A stretch of 64,000 nucleotides of DNA, from positions 29,746 to 93,745 of the forward strand of contig JAQBSZ010000016.1 in NCBI GenBank assembly GCA_027623555.1, in the 5' to 3' direction. The notes beneath the pieces are model-generated. The model saw nothing but the letters and a program-made list of their open reading frames with translations, did not search any database and was not told where the DNA came from. Source of the DNA: Pseudomonadota bacterium. GTDB taxonomy: Bacteria; Pseudomonadota; Gammaproteobacteria; Pseudomonadales; Pseudohongiellaceae. The position numbers were made by a program, and so were the translations under genes. Below, one piece after another: positions 26,538 through 36,056 of the stretch (position 1 is its first letter; each line of letters opens with the position of its first letter).

Positions 26538-26552
26538 GCACCAACTAAGTGC
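26538..26552. promoter_or_regulatory. NtrC-like dyad between glutamine synthetase and thiI
   Basis: GCACCAACTAAGTGC shows the same GCAC-N7-GTGC geometry, and the same GCACCAA left half, as the box upstream of ntrB. It is about 200 bp upstream of the sigma-54-like element for glutamine synthetase. NtrC control of that gene is therefore plausible. Confidence 0.45.
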
Positions 26553-26704
26553 GCAGCGATTTAAACGGCATCAAATGAGTGCATTTCTGGCATATTGCTT
26601 GGCTCCGTGCACCATGACCTGTCACATCACCGCGAGTGTCCTCCTGTACTTTTGTAGATTCGGTTTCGAATAAGCCCAGTGCAGGTCCAATTCTGAGACG
26701 ATCT

Positions 26705-28189
26705 ATGCTGTACCTGATCAAGTTATTTCCGGAAATTACCATCAAGACTCGCCCCGTGCGCCGGCGTTTTATCCGCCTGCTGCGCAAGAACATCCGCGCG
26801 GTACTGCAAGAATTTGATGACACGGTCACTGTAACCGGAGAATGGGACAGTCTCGAGGCCGAAACGACTTGTGAGGATGTGGAAGTCTTACGCAAGATCT
26901 CGAATCGACTCGCCTGCACGCCGGGGTTAAGTCAGTTCCTCGAGGTAGAAAAACATGCCTTGCCGGATATGCAAGGAATCTCCGACCTGGCAAGGGCTTA
27001 CTATGCAGAGCAACTCCGTGGCAAGACCTTTGCTGTGCGTTGTAAGCGTTCCGGCAAGCACGCTTTCAAATCTGTGGACGTGGAAAGATTCGTTGGAGGA
27101 GAGTTGAATCAGCACACTGAAGCGGTTGGTGTGAAACTGGTAGATCCCGAAGTCACCGTATCGATGGAAATACGGGATAATTGCTTGTTTATAGTAAAGC
27201 GCCGCATCAAAGGGTTGGGTGGCTTTCCACTGGGTTGCCAGGACTCAGTGCTGTCTTTGATCTCCGGTGGCTTCGATTCCTCGGTATCCAGCTACCTGTG
27301 TATCAGGCGCGGGCTGCAGACTCATTTTTGCTTCTTTAATCTCGGTGGCAAAGCCCACGAACTGGCGGTAAAAGAAGTGGCTTTGTATCTGTGGATGAAA
27401 TATCACTCCTCGCACCGGGTGAAATTTGTCAGCGTGCCTTTCGAAGCCATTGTGGAGGAGATTCTAAACAAAGTAGATGACTCCCAGATGGGCGTAATAC
27501 TCAAACGCATGATGTTGCGTGCCGCTGATAAAGTGGCGCTGAGGCTCGATTCGAAAGCACTGGTTACCGGAGAAAGCGTTGGCCAGGTGTCCAGTCAGAC
27601 ACTACCAAACCTGGCAGTCATCGATAAAGTGTCGAAGACCCTGGTCCTACGCCCCCTTAGCACCAGCGACAAACAGGACATTATCGATATTGCCCGTACC
27701 ATTGGCACAGCAGAATTCTCCAGGAACATCCCGGAATACTGTGCTGTCATATCCAGGAATCCAACCACGAAGGCAAAGCTGGAACGTATTGAGAGGGAAG
27801 AATCCTATTTCGATTTTTCGGTTCTAGACGCTGCCATCGACGCGGCTCGCTATCAGCTCATTACCGATGTCGCCCAGGACTTTAGCCAGGCAGCTACCGA
27901 AGTAGCCGTGGTTAACGCCGCGGATGCCAATAGCACGGTAATCGACATTCGCCATCCTTCAGAACTTGAAATCAACCCGCTTAACCCGACCAGACTCGAT
28001 TCAGCGGCGGAGATACTCACGATTCCGTTCTATCAACTACGCGGCAACTTTACCGAATTGGATCCTGATAAACGGTTTCTGCTCTACTGCGACAAGGGCA
28101 TGATGAGCCGCTTACATGCTGCTCACCTGCAAGATGAAGGATTTACTAATGTCGCAGTTCTCGACTTGCCTCCAGCTGGACGCCGCTAA
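26705..28189 (+). CDS. thiI: tRNA 4-thiouridine synthase ThiI with rhodanese domain
   Basis: ThiI makes 4-thiouridine in tRNA and passes sulfur to thiazole synthesis. The order is a ferredoxin-like/THUMP N-terminus (MLYLIKLFPEITIKTRPVRR), the PP-loop ATP site SLISGGFDSSVSSYL, and a C-terminal rhodanese domain with the persulfide cysteine in FLLYCDKGMMSRLHA. The full 494-residue length includes the rhodanese, as in E. coli. The frame is open 23 codons further upstream, but family members begin at MLYLIKLFPEITIK, so I use the ATG at 26705. The gene precedes typA, as in Pseudomonas. Confidence 0.95.
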   Translation: MLYLIKLFPEITIKTRPVRRRFIRLLRKNIRAVLQEFDDTVTVTGEWDSLEAETTCEDVEVLRKISNRLACTPGLSQFLEVEKHALPDMQGISDLARAYYAEQLRGKTFAVRCKRSGKHAFKSVDVERFVGGELNQHTEAVGVKLVDPEVTVSMEIRDNCLFIVKRRIKGLGGFPLGCQDSVLSLISGGFDSSVSSYLCIRRGLQTHFCFFNLGGKAHELAVKEVALYLWMKYHSSHRVKFVSVPFEAIVEEILNKVDDSQMGVILKRMMLRAADKVALRLDSKALVTGESVGQVSSQTLPNLAVIDKVSKTLVLRPLSTSDKQDIIDIARTIGTAEFSRNIPEYCAVISRNPTTKAKLERIEREESYFDFSVLDAAIDAARYQLITDVAQDFSQAATEVAVVNAADANSTVIDIRHPSELEINPLNPTRLDSAAEILTIPFYQLRGNFTELDPDKRFLLYCDKGMMSRLHAAHLQDEGFTNVAVLDLPPAGRR

Positions 28190-28301
28190 ACGAACCAAAC
28201 CCCATGCCTTGAATTATGCGGTAATAATTGCAGGTTCGTGTATACTCGCCGCCTTTTCTGCTTAGCACATGTCAGAGAAATAGTCAGAGGCTTCTTCAGT
28301 C

Positions 28302-30128
28302 GTGCCCAGCCATATCCGCAACATTGCAATCATTGCCCATGTCGATCATGGCAAGACTACCCTGGTGGACAAATTACTCCGGCAGTCCGGTACGTTTGGC
28401 AGCAGGGAAATGGTCACAGAGCGAGTACTGGACTCCAATGACCAGGAACGGGAGCGTGGCATTACCATCCTGGCAAAAAACACCGCGCTTAACTGGCAGG
28501 GCTATCGCATCAATATCGTGGATACGCCGGGTCACGCGGACTTTGGTGGAGAAGTAGAGCGAGTTCTGTCAATGGTAGATAGTGTGCTGCTCCTGGTTGA
28601 CGCTGTCGAAGGCCCCATGCCACAAACCCGTTTCGTCACCCAGAAGGCTTTTGCCCAGGGGCTGAATCCGATTGTGGTAATCAACAAAATCGATAGAGAT
28701 GGTGCCAGGCCAGATTGGGTAGTGAACGAAGTTTTCGAGCTGTTTGATAAGTTGGGTGCCACCGATCAGCAACTGGATTTTCCAATTGTGTACAGCTCCG
28801 CACTGAACGGCGTTGCTGGATTGGAAGCCGATAAGCTGGCGACCGATATGCAACCATTGTTCCAAACCATCGTGGACAAGGTACCACCACCTGATGTCAT
28901 TTATGACGCGCCTTTTCAGATGCAGATAAGTGCGCTGGACTATAACAGTTATGTTGGGGTGATCGGGATCGGGCGCGTGACGCGAGGCAGGGCGCATTCG
29001 AATCAGCAGGTAATTATTGTCAACCGAGAGGGTAAGCAGCGTAAGGGCAAGATCCTGCAAGTTAAAAGCCACCTGGGACTGGAGCGGATCGATGTCGACA
29101 ATGCCAGCGCCGGTGACATTATCTGCGTAACCGGAATCGATAAGCTTAAAATTTCCGACACACTTTGTGATCCAGACCGAGTGGAGGCAATGCCGCCGCT
29201 AATGGTCGATGAACCAACCATTAGTATGACATTTCAGGTCAATGACTCTCCGTTTGCGGGTCGGGAAGGCAAATACATAACAACTCGCCATATAAGAGAA
29301 AGACTGGAACGTGAATTACTGCACAACGTGGCATTGCGAGTCGAGCCGGGAGAATCTCCTGATAAATACAAAGTTTCTGGTCGCGGCGAGCTGCACTTAT
29401 CGGTACTGATTGAAAGCATGCGCCGAGAAGGCTTTGAACTGGCGGTTTCACGGCCGGAAGTCATCATTCATGAAGAAGACGGCGTACAGCAGGAACCCTA
29501 TGAGGTGCTGGTCATCGATTGTGATGATCGCCACCAGGGTGCCATTATCGAGGAGTTGGGTCTGCGGCGTGCCGAGATGCAGGGTTTGCAGCCGGATGGC
29601 AAGGGAAGAGTCAGATTGCAGTTTTTGATTCCAACCAGGGGGTTGATCGGTTTCCGATCGCAGTTTTTGAGCATGACATCCGGTTCAGGACTGATGACCC
29701 ATGTGTTCGATCATTATGATGACTACAATGAGAACGAACTAGCGTCACGCAAAAACGGCGTGTTGGTATCCATGGTTAAAGGCAAGACCCTGGGCTATGC
29801 GCTTTTTAACCTTCAGGATCGAGGACGATTGTTTATCGAGCCGAATATTGAAGTGTACGAGGGAATGATTGTTGGCCTGCATAGTCGTGACAAGGACCTG
29901 GTAGTGAACCCTACTAAGGCCAAGCAGCTCACCAATGTACGCTCCTCTGGTAATGATGAAAATATTTTGCTCACACCTCCGATCAGACACAGTCTGGAGC
30001 AAGCTATGGAGTTTATTACTGACGATGAGTTGGTAGAGGTAACGCCAAGGCATATCCGCTTGCGAAAAAGATTCCTCACTGAAAATGAACGCAAGCGCAT
30101 GAGCCGGGGAATTGCCGCCCGAGGCTAA
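28302..30128 (+). CDS. typA: Ribosome-associated GTPase TypA/BipA
   Basis: The G1 motif [12 protein letters not shown], switch [14 protein letters not shown] and [12 protein letters not shown] mark a translation-factor GTPase. Domains II, III and V follow, and the BipA-specific C-terminal region ([31 protein letters not shown] end) is intact at 608 residues. BipA acts in 50S ribosome assembly, especially under cold or other stress. The start is a GTG ([14 protein letters not shown]), five to six residues ahead of the conserved block as in relatives. It lies 112 bp after thiI. Confidence 0.96.
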   Translation: MPSHIRNIAIIAHVDHGKTTLVDKLLRQSGTFGSREMVTERVLDSNDQERERGITILAKNTALNWQGYRINIVDTPGHADFGGEVERVLSMVDSVLLLVDAVEGPMPQTRFVTQKAFAQGLNPIVVINKIDRDGARPDWVVNEVFELFDKLGATDQQLDFPIVYSSALNGVAGLEADKLATDMQPLFQTIVDKVPPPDVIYDAPFQMQISALDYNSYVGVIGIGRVTRGRAHSNQQVIIVNREGKQRKGKILQVKSHLGLERIDVDNASAGDIICVTGIDKLKISDTLCDPDRVEAMPPLMVDEPTISMTFQVNDSPFAGREGKYITTRHIRERLERELLHNVALRVEPGESPDKYKVSGRGELHLSVLIESMRREGFELAVSRPEVIIHEEDGVQQEPYEVLVIDCDDRHQGAIIEELGLRRAEMQGLQPDGKGRVRLQFLIPTRGLIGFRSQFLSMTSGSGLMTHVFDHYDDYNENELASRKNGVLVSMVKGKTLGYALFNLQDRGRLFIEPNIEVYEGMIVGLHSRDKDLVVNPTKAKQLTNVRSSGNDENILLTPPIRHSLEQAMEFITDDELVEVTPRHIRLRKRFLTENERKRMSRGIAARG

Positions 30129-30265
30129 GAAAGGAAACTCGCGGCACGAGATGAGTCGAGAATCGCTCACTGGATCGAATAAGATATAGGCGAAACCAGT
30201 TTCCGTGTCCTGCCATTATCCGTTAAGCTCACGTCTCCAATCACTGACGAATAGGGCTGGATCTT

Positions 30266-31225
30266 TTGCACGTTCTGTTTCCCGAAATAAAGCCTTACAA
30301 ACGCCAACTGCTCAAGGTATCTGAAATACATGAGCTCTATGTGGATGAAGCCGGCAACCCGGATGGAATCCCGGTTCTCTTCGTTCATGGCGGTCCAGGC
30401 GCGGGCTGTGATGGCAGCTCCAGACGTTTCTATGACCCAGAAGCTTACCGTATCATTACCTTCGATCAGCGGGGCTGCGGCAGGTCCACTCCGCATGCTG
30501 GGCTCGAAGAGAACTCCACACAAGACCTGGTGGCGGATATGGAAACTATTCGAGAGCATCTTAAAGTGGAGCAATGGGTCTTGTTCGGCGGTTCGTGGGG
30601 ATCGACGCTGAGCCTTCTCTATGCGCAGAAATTTCCCAGTCGTGTATCAGCACTGATTCTGCGCGGTATCTTTCTTGGCAGGCAAGTTGATATCGATTGG
30701 TTCTATAAAGATGGTGCGAATCGAATCTTTCCTGATTTTTGGGATGAATTCATGAAAGCTGTACCGGAAGCGGAACGCAGCAACCTGATTACTGCCTACT
30801 ACTCACGTTTGACTGGAGACGACGAACTGGCTCGCATGTCAGCGGCGAAGTCCTGGTCTGCCTGGGAAGGAAACTGTTCCAAGCTCCGCCCCAGTGCCGA
30901 GGTAATGGCAAAATTCACCAAGCCACATAATGCGTTGGCTTTGTCTCGTATCGAGACGCACTACTTTGTCAATAAGTGTTTCCTGGAAGAAAATCAGATC
31001 CTGAAGAATATGGGTGTCATCACAGATATATCAGGTCTGATCATTCATGGGCGCTATGATATTGTCTGCCCCCTCAACAATGCGGTGGATCTGCATCACT
31101 TGTGGAACAATTCCGAGCTGCATATCGTCAGGGATGCAGGACACTCCGCCTCGGAAGCAGGTAACGTAGATGCATTAATACGTGCCACCCAGGAAACTGC
31201 CAAGAAATTGAAAACTGCTGGTTAA
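30266..31225 (+). CDS. pip: Proline iminopeptidase
   Basis: This alpha/beta hydrolase of the S33 family removes N-terminal proline from peptides. The oxyanion motif is HGGPGAGCDGSSRRFYDP, the nucleophile elbow is GGSWGSTLSLLYA, and the catalytic His is in VRDAGHSASEAG. Length (319) and the YRIITFDQRGCGRSTPHA block match the family. The frame begins with a TTG at 30266, which fits where relatives start (LYPxIxPY); no ATG is available nearby. The dtd gene follows after 2 bp, so the two are co-transcribed. Confidence 0.94.
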   Translation: MHVLFPEIKPYKRQLLKVSEIHELYVDEAGNPDGIPVLFVHGGPGAGCDGSSRRFYDPEAYRIITFDQRGCGRSTPHAGLEENSTQDLVADMETIREHLKVEQWVLFGGSWGSTLSLLYAQKFPSRVSALILRGIFLGRQVDIDWFYKDGANRIFPDFWDEFMKAVPEAERSNLITAYYSRLTGDDELARMSAAKSWSAWEGNCSKLRPSAEVMAKFTKPHNALALSRIETHYFVNKCFLEENQILKNMGVITDISGLIIHGRYDIVCPLNNAVDLHHLWNNSELHIVRDAGHSASEAGNVDALIRATQETAKKLKTAG

Positions 31226-31227
31226 GC

Positions 31228-31665
31228 ATGATCGCCTTGATACAGCGCGTGAACTGGGCGCGCGTAACTATAGAAAAAAAGATGTCTGCAGAGATTGCTG
31301 CGGGTCTGCTGGGTTTTATCGGAATTGAGAAAGAAGATACCCGAAGCAGTGCGGATAAATTGATAGACAAGATTCTTGCCTATCGGGTCTTTGCGGACTC
31401 GGAAGGCAAGATGAATCTGGATCTGAAGGCTATTAGTGGTGACTTGTTATTGGTTTCCCAATTCACGCTAGTTGCAGCCACAGATAAGGGGCTGCGACCA
31501 AGTTTTTCGTCAGCCAAACCTCCCCATGACGCTGAGCCACTCTATGAGTATCTGGTAGTGCAGGCGAAACTAAAACACCGGTCAGTAGCCAGTGGGCAGT
31601 TTGCCGCGAATATGCAAATTGCGCTGGAAAACGATGGGCCAGTTACGTTAATCTTGAAATCATGA
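31228..31665 (+). CDS. dtd: D-aminoacyl-tRNA deacylase
   Basis: Dtd hydrolyses D-aminoacyl-tRNAs and so keeps D-amino acids out of proteins. The 145-residue protein begins MIALIQRVNWARVTIEK and has the active-site motifs SQFTL (LLLVSQFTLVAATDKG) and GPVT with the cross-subunit Gly-Pro (NDGPVTLILKS). It is full length and sits 2 bp after pip, as in Pseudomonas. Confidence 0.96.
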   Translation: MIALIQRVNWARVTIEKKMSAEIAAGLLGFIGIEKEDTRSSADKLIDKILAYRVFADSEGKMNLDLKAISGDLLLVSQFTLVAATDKGLRPSFSSAKPPHDAEPLYEYLVVQAKLKHRSVASGQFAANMQIALENDGPVTLILKS

Positions 31666-31687
31666 AAAGCGACGAATTCCAAGCTTA

Positions 31688-32452
31688 TTAACTCACGGCC
31701 TGTTCTTCTTCCTCTGCCGCTTCTTGTTTCTTGCGAATTAATCTTCCCGCCAGGATGCCCACCTCAAACAGCGCCCACATTGGCAGGGCTAGCAGGGATT
31801 GAGTGAAGGGGTCGGGTGGTGTCAGTAACATCGCAACGATAAAACAGCCGACTACAACATAAGGCCGCTTCTCGGCTAACGAGTCTGGTTCCGCCAGGCC
31901 CGCCGAAATGCAGAGGAACACGGCAATCGGAATTTCGAAGGCGACACCGAAAGCAAAGAAGATAGTTAGTGCGAAACTCAGAAAACTGCTGATATCCGGA
32001 GCGACCTGAATACCTTCCGGTGCAACAGAAATAAAGAAGCTGAACACAACACCAAACAGAACGTAACGGGCAAAGGCGATGCCAGAGTAGAAAAGCAGCA
32101 CACTGGAGATAAACAGAGGTATAGCCAGAGCTTTCTCGTTCTTGTACAGGCCAGGTGCGATGAACGACCACAACTGGTAGAGGATATATGGGGCTGCCAA
32201 TAAGAAAGCGACATAGAATGTCAATTTGAACGGGGCGAAGAAGGGGGAGGTCGGATCAATAGCAATCATACTGGTTCCCTCCGGCAGCGCCGCTATCAGC
32301 GGCCCCGCTACATAGAGGTAGATGTCTTCGGAGAAATAGAACAGAGCGAGAAACAACACGACAATCGCTGTCACGCTTTTTAGAATGCGGTCGCGCAGTT
32401 CAACCAGATGGTCGATTAGCGTGAGTTCTTTTTCGTCTTCTGCGGAGGTCAT
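31688..32452 (-). CDS. tatC: Sec-independent translocase TatC
   Basis: TatC is the multi-spanning receptor for twin-arginine signal peptides. The 254-residue protein shows six hydrophobic segments, an N-terminal ELTLIDHLVELRDRILKS that carries the conserved LxELRxR pattern, and the loop PLIAALPEGTSMIAI. The family block FAFGVAFEIPIAVFL is present. It lies 4 bp after tatB and ends the tatABC operon. Confidence 0.96.
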   Translation of the reverse strand: MTSAEDEKELTLIDHLVELRDRILKSVTAIVVLFLALFYFSEDIYLYVAGPLIAALPEGTSMIAIDPTSPFFAPFKLTFYVAFLLAAPYILYQLWSFIAPGLYKNEKALAIPLFISSVLLFYSGIAFARYVLFGVVFSFFISVAPEGIQVAPDISSFLSFALTIFFAFGVAFEIPIAVFLCISAGLAEPDSLAEKRPYVVVGCFIVAMLLTPPDPFTQSLLALPMWALFEVGILAGRLIRKKQEAAEEEEQAVS

Positions 32453-32456
32453 TGGC

Positions 32457-33113
32457 CTATTTTTCCTTAATAGTTCCTTTCTCTGCAGTAGTTGACGCTA
32501 TGTTAGCTGCTGCTTTTTTTGCTGGCGGTTTTTTACCGCCCGACGGTTTTTTAGCAGCTGAAGGTTTTTTAATTGCTGTGGGCTTTTTCCGCGCTGAAGG
32601 TTTTTTATCAGTTGAAGGCTTCTGATCAGCAATGGGCTTGCCTTCAACTGAAGGTCCTTGTTCCAGCGTTAATCTGGGATTTGTTCCGCCGGCATAGATC
32701 TGTTTCGCTGTTTTTTTGAATTGATCGCCGGCCTCCTTGAATTCTTCTTCTATTTCTTTCCCAATAGATTTTTCTTCCTTGGCCTGTTCGTTGGTGGCTT
32801 TAGAGGCGCCGGGGTCGAAGTTAGCTGTACTCACGAGTTTATTTACAGAGGTCTCGGTGTCTTTCGCAATGCCTTCAACCTTGGATTTAGCTTCTTCAAT
32901 GTCTGCCATAACAGATTCATTATGGAGTTGCCTGCGGATCTCATCAGCATTCAGCTCTCTTTCGATCTCTGCCTTTACCTTATAAAACGAGCGGCGGAAG
33001 CGGCCTATCCATAATCCTGCAGTTTTCACCGCCGCGGGTAACCGCTCAGGCCCGATGACAACCAGAGCGACGATAAGAATAAGCAGAATTTCTGTTGAAT
33101 GAATATTAAGCAT
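32457..33113 (-). CDS. tatB: Tat translocase subunit TatB with Lys/Pro-rich repeat tail
   Basis: The first 20 residues form the membrane helix ([20 protein letters not shown]) with the hinge GPERLP typical of TatB, followed by an amphipathic helix and a long hydrophilic region. Residues about 163-200 are six degenerate hexapeptides of the type xKKPSA, encoded by 18-bp repeats. TatB usually has 130-170 residues, so this one is long at 218. The tail is very basic and probably disordered. The gene is 130 bp downstream of tatA; that gap contains a GC-rich hairpin (33161-33178) without a T-run. Confidence 0.93.
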   Translation of the reverse strand: MLNIHSTEILLILIVALVVIGPERLPAAVKTAGLWIGRFRRSFYKVKAEIERELNADEIRRQLHNESVMADIEEAKSKVEGIAKDTETSVNKLVSTANFDPGASKATNEQAKEEKSIGKEIEEEFKEAGDQFKKTAKQIYAGGTNPRLTLEQGPSVEGKPIADQKPSTDKKPSARKKPTAIKKPSAAKKPSGGKKPPAKKAAANIASTTAEKGTIKEK

Positions 33114-33243
33114 AGTTTCGGGCTGAAAAAGTCAAAGCGCCTTTGCTTCTTAACCACTTCCACCCGGCGCACCGGGTGAATGACGGTTTTCGAATCAGAA
33201 TAGCTGTAAAGGGAATGTCAGTAAGAGGACTCGTTGCTTTAGC

Positions 33244-33486
33244 CTATTTTTCCTTGACCTTCTCGGCAGTTGCATCGGAAGCATCGGTTGCTTCGTCTTC
33301 GCTATTCTCAGGCTGTTCGGCATCTTCATCCTGCTTGGAATCATCATCCTTTATGGCCGTCTTGAATCCTTTCAAGGCACCACCAAGGTCTGAACCCAGA
33401 TTGCGCAGCTTTTTAGTGCCAAACAGCATTACTACAATCAACAAAATGATCAGTAGTTGCCAAATTCCTATTCCACCTACACCCAT
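33244..33486 (-). CDS. tatA: Tat translocase pore subunit TatA
   Basis: TatA is an 80-residue protein with one membrane helix ([19 protein letters not shown]), the [14 protein letters not shown] amphipathic helix and an acidic C-terminal tail ([20 protein letters not shown]). It polymerises to form the Tat pore. It is the first of the tat genes and follows hisE by 35 bp. Confidence 0.96.
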   Translation of the reverse strand: MGVGGIGIWQLLIILLIVVMLFGTKKLRNLGSDLGGALKGFKTAIKDDDSKQDEDAEQPENSEDEATDASDATAEKVKEK

Positions 33487-33521
33487 AATAAACCTCCAGT
33501 ACCGACAAGAAATTGTAGAAC

Positions 33522-33869
33522 TTAACTGTCGGGCATTGTTTGTCGTAAAGCCTTTTCATCCAGGCCGGATATGTTAAAGCGTTTTTCGAGTTCCTCCAAC
33601 ACCTGATCGGGACTCAATTCAAGATGGCTGAGCATGACCATCGTATGAAACCATAAATCAGCCGTTTCATGAATGACTGCTTCTTTGTATTTGCCATTAC
33701 CAGCGTCGCATGCATTCGCCGCCTCAATTGTTTCCAGCGCTTCCTCTTCAATCTTCTGCAAGATCTTGCCAAGGCCCTGCTCATGTAAACTGGCGACATA
33801 GGAGCTGTCACTGGATGCAGATTTGCGTTGCTCCAATACACTGGCTAGTTCTCGTAATATTTCGCTCAT
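33522..33869 (-). CDS. hisE: Phosphoribosyl-ATP pyrophosphatase
   Basis: HisE removes pyrophosphate from phosphoribosyl-ATP in the second step of histidine synthesis. The all-alpha nucleotide pyrophosphohydrolase fold shows [17 protein letters not shown] (ExxE metal motif) and [19 protein letters not shown] with the second acidic motif. I use the ATG at 33869 ([16 protein letters not shown]), which is the usual family start; a TTG five codons upstream is less likely. The product is 115 residues. It is encoded separately from hisI, which precedes it by 43 bp. Confidence 0.94.
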   Translation of the reverse strand: MSEILRELASVLEQRKSASSDSSYVASLHEQGLGKILQKIEEEALETIEAANACDAGNGKYKEAVIHETADLWFHTMVMLSHLELSPDQVLEELEKRFNISGLDEKALRQTMPDS

Positions 33870-33912
33870 GATATTTAGTATCAAGACAGGTGCACTTACC
33901 CTGAGTTAGGGG

Positions 33913-34302
33913 TTACGTGTCACCATACATTAGAGATGGTTCGTGAATCACTGGATCTTCTATTTTCCAGGAAGCATTTTCCAATCGCTGAAAGAAACAA
34001 CTCTCTCGTCCAGTATGGCAGGCAACGCCACCAACTTGTTCGACCAGATAACAGACCGAGTCATTGTCGCAATCCAGAAATACATCCACAAGTTTCTGGA
34101 TGTTTCCCGATTCCTCGCCTTTACGCCAAAGCTTTTTACGGGAGCGCGACCAGTAGACAGCACGGCTCTCATCAACCGCAGTTTGCAAGGCTTCCCGATT
34201 AACCCAAGCCTGCATCAGTAGTCGTCGGCTCATGGCATCTTGTGTGACTACAGGAGCCAGACCATCGGGGTTCCAGTTGATTTGATCGAGGTAAGATGAC
34301 AT
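33913..34302 (-). CDS. hisI: Phosphoribosyl-AMP cyclohydrolase
   Basis: HisI opens the purine ring of phosphoribosyl-AMP in the third step of histidine synthesis. The protein shows QDAMSRRLLMQAWVNREAL, YWSRSRKKLWRKGEESG, the acidic DCDNDSVCYLVEQ magnesium motif and ACHTGRESCFF with zinc-binding cysteines. It is a standalone enzyme of 129 residues, as in Pseudomonas. It follows ubiB by 17 bp. Confidence 0.96.
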   Translation of the reverse strand: MSSYLDQINWNPDGLAPVVTQDAMSRRLLMQAWVNREALQTAVDESRAVYWSRSRKKLWRKGEESGNIQKLVDVFLDCDNDSVCYLVEQVGGVACHTGRESCFFQRLENASWKIEDPVIHEPSLMYGDT

Positions 34303-34319
34303 CGGCTAAGTATGCGCTT

Positions 34320-35960
34320 TCACCGTTTAAAACACAAAAGGTAAACCCCAAGCAAACCGAGGCCTAGAGTGACAAGTGGTACATCTGCCAGCCCTGAATT
34401 GACCGGTGGCAACAGGGAAAGCCCTGCAATCATCAGGGCGAAGATTCCGCTATTGCGAGCCAGACGACGCTGGCGTAGTAATTTGCGTTCTGCGGCCTGC
34501 TGCTGTTTTAACAGCACCTGGTTGATTTCGCTGAGCTGACTGCTTTGAGTCGCCGCTTCAATCAGTAACAGCGGTAGATGTGGTAGTTGTTCTATCCAGT
34601 TGGGGATGTTCTCCTGGATTTTTGCGATCAGTGTGAACGGATTCAGACGCTTGCTGTTCCAGTTCTCCAGATAGGGTAGTGCAGTCTTCCATAGGTCCAG
34701 TTCGGGATACAATTGCCTGCCGAGTCCTTCAATATTAAGAAGCGTTTTCTGCAAGAGCACCAGCGAGGGTTGAACTTCCATATCGAATCGACCTGCAGTG
34801 CGAAACAATTGTACCAATAATTGACCGAATGATATTTCCTTCAATGGTTTCTCGAAAATGGGCTCGCACACACTTCGTATCGCCGACTCGAACTCGCTTA
34901 TCTTGGTAGTTTTTGGTACCCATCCACTGGCGATGTGTAACTCCGCTACCCGGCGATAGTCGCGCTTAAAAATTGCCAGCAAATTTTTTGCAAGGTACTC
35001 CTGATCGTCGTCAGTTAATGAACCGATAATTGCACAATCGATCGCGATATATTTCGGTGATCCAGGATTCTCACGTGATACAAAAATATTTCCCGGGTGC
35101 ATATCGGCGTGGAAAAAATTGTGTTCGAATACTTGTGTGAAGAAAATGTTGACTCCTGTTTCAGCAAGTTTCTTCAGATCTACATTTAGCTGGAGAAGCG
35201 AGTCGATATCGGTAACTGGAACACCATGAATGCGTTCCATCACCATTACATTCCTGCGTGTATAGCCCCAGTATATTTTTGGTACGTAGAGGACTTCAGA
35301 GTTTTCAAAATTGCGCCTGAGCTGAGAAGTATTTGCAGCCTCCGCCTGCAGATTCAATTCATCAAAGATGACCTTCTCATAATCATTGACAACTTCTATC
35401 GGCCTAAGTCGTCTGCCGATTTCTGAGCGTGATTCAACGAGGCCTGCAGCCCATTTCAAGAGTTTAATATCTTCGGCAACCGTTTTCTCAATTCCCGGCC
35501 GGATAACTTTTACAACAACTTCCTCATCGTTGAACAGAATGGCCTTGTGCACCTGGGCAACTGAGGCAGAAGCAAAGGGCTCAGAATCCAGGTGTTTGAA
35601 GAGTCTTTCACACTTCATGCCAAGGGAGACTTCGATGATGTGTTCAATGGCAGGTGATGTAAAGGGAGGAACATTATCTTGTAAAGATTGCAGTTCGTCC
35701 GCCAGAGCACTGTCGAAGAAGTCACGTCGGGTAGAGAGTAACTGGCCAAATTTTATATAGATCGGTCCCAGTTCTTCCAGTGCTTTGCGCAGACGTACGT
35801 TCTTATCTTCCTGGGCTTGATCGCTCAGGAATCGAGGTAACCGAAAGGGTAGCAGTAACAATCTGAACCAGACAACGCCTGGTTGATCAGACCAGAAATC
35901 ATCAAGCCGATACCTGGCGACAATACGAGTGACTCTGAGTAGGCGAGGTAGATGGGACAC
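34320..35960 (-). CDS. ubiB: Ubiquinone biosynthesis kinase-like ATPase UbiB
   Basis: UbiB is an atypical kinase-like ATPase needed for ubiquinone synthesis. It has the KxGQ motif ([15 protein letters not shown]), the Ala-rich loop ASVAQVHKA, the VKVIRPGI lysine strand, [11 protein letters not shown] and an [10 protein letters not shown] metal site. Two C-terminal membrane helices follow ([14 protein letters not shown] and the last 20 residues). Its 546 residues equal the E. coli length. The start must be the GTG at 35960, since an in-frame TAA lies six codons upstream and no ATG intervenes. Confidence 0.95.
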   Translation of the reverse strand: MSHLPRLLRVTRIVARYRLDDFWSDQPGVVWFRLLLLPFRLPRFLSDQAQEDKNVRLRKALEELGPIYIKFGQLLSTRRDFFDSALADELQSLQDNVPPFTSPAIEHIIEVSLGMKCERLFKHLDSEPFASASVAQVHKAILFNDEEVVVKVIRPGIEKTVAEDIKLLKWAAGLVESRSEIGRRLRPIEVVNDYEKVIFDELNLQAEAANTSQLRRNFENSEVLYVPKIYWGYTRRNVMVMERIHGVPVTDIDSLLQLNVDLKKLAETGVNIFFTQVFEHNFFHADMHPGNIFVSRENPGSPKYIAIDCAIIGSLTDDDQEYLAKNLLAIFKRDYRRVAELHIASGWVPKTTKISEFESAIRSVCEPIFEKPLKEISFGQLLVQLFRTAGRFDMEVQPSLVLLQKTLLNIEGLGRQLYPELDLWKTALPYLENWNSKRLNPFTLIAKIQENIPNWIEQLPHLPLLLIEAATQSSQLSEINQVLLKQQQAAERKLLRQRRLARNSGIFALMIAGLSLLPPVNSGLADVPLVTLGLGLLGVYLLCFKR

Positions 35961-36056
35961 GGCGAAGTGACTGATTTATGCAAAACTGCGGGGATGCAAA
36001 GATAACACCTGAAGGGGGTGCTAACAAGGAAGCAACCCCAGATAATCGCTGATTTT

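Larger units (their letters stand above)
26231..26704. other. 474-bp divergent intergenic region, glutamine synthetase/thiI
   Basis: This gap should hold both divergent promoters. It contains a sigma-54-like element (26340-26354), a 12-bp palindrome AGCACTAGTGCT (26376-26387) and an NtrC-like dyad (26538-26552). An open frame across 26356-26673 has no recognisable protein features and I do not call it. No convincing sigma-70 promoter for thiI was found. Confidence 0.5.

Noticed and set aside
26356..26673. 105-codon open frame between glutamine synthetase and thiI
   Set aside because: Its translation has no family likeness, no ribosome binding site and a composition unlike real proteins here; it overlaps the region with regulatory motifs.
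33161..33178. Terminator between tatA and tatB
   Set aside because: CACCCGGCGCACCGGGTG is a stable hairpin, but no T-run follows on the minus strand, and tatB is expected to be co-transcribed.
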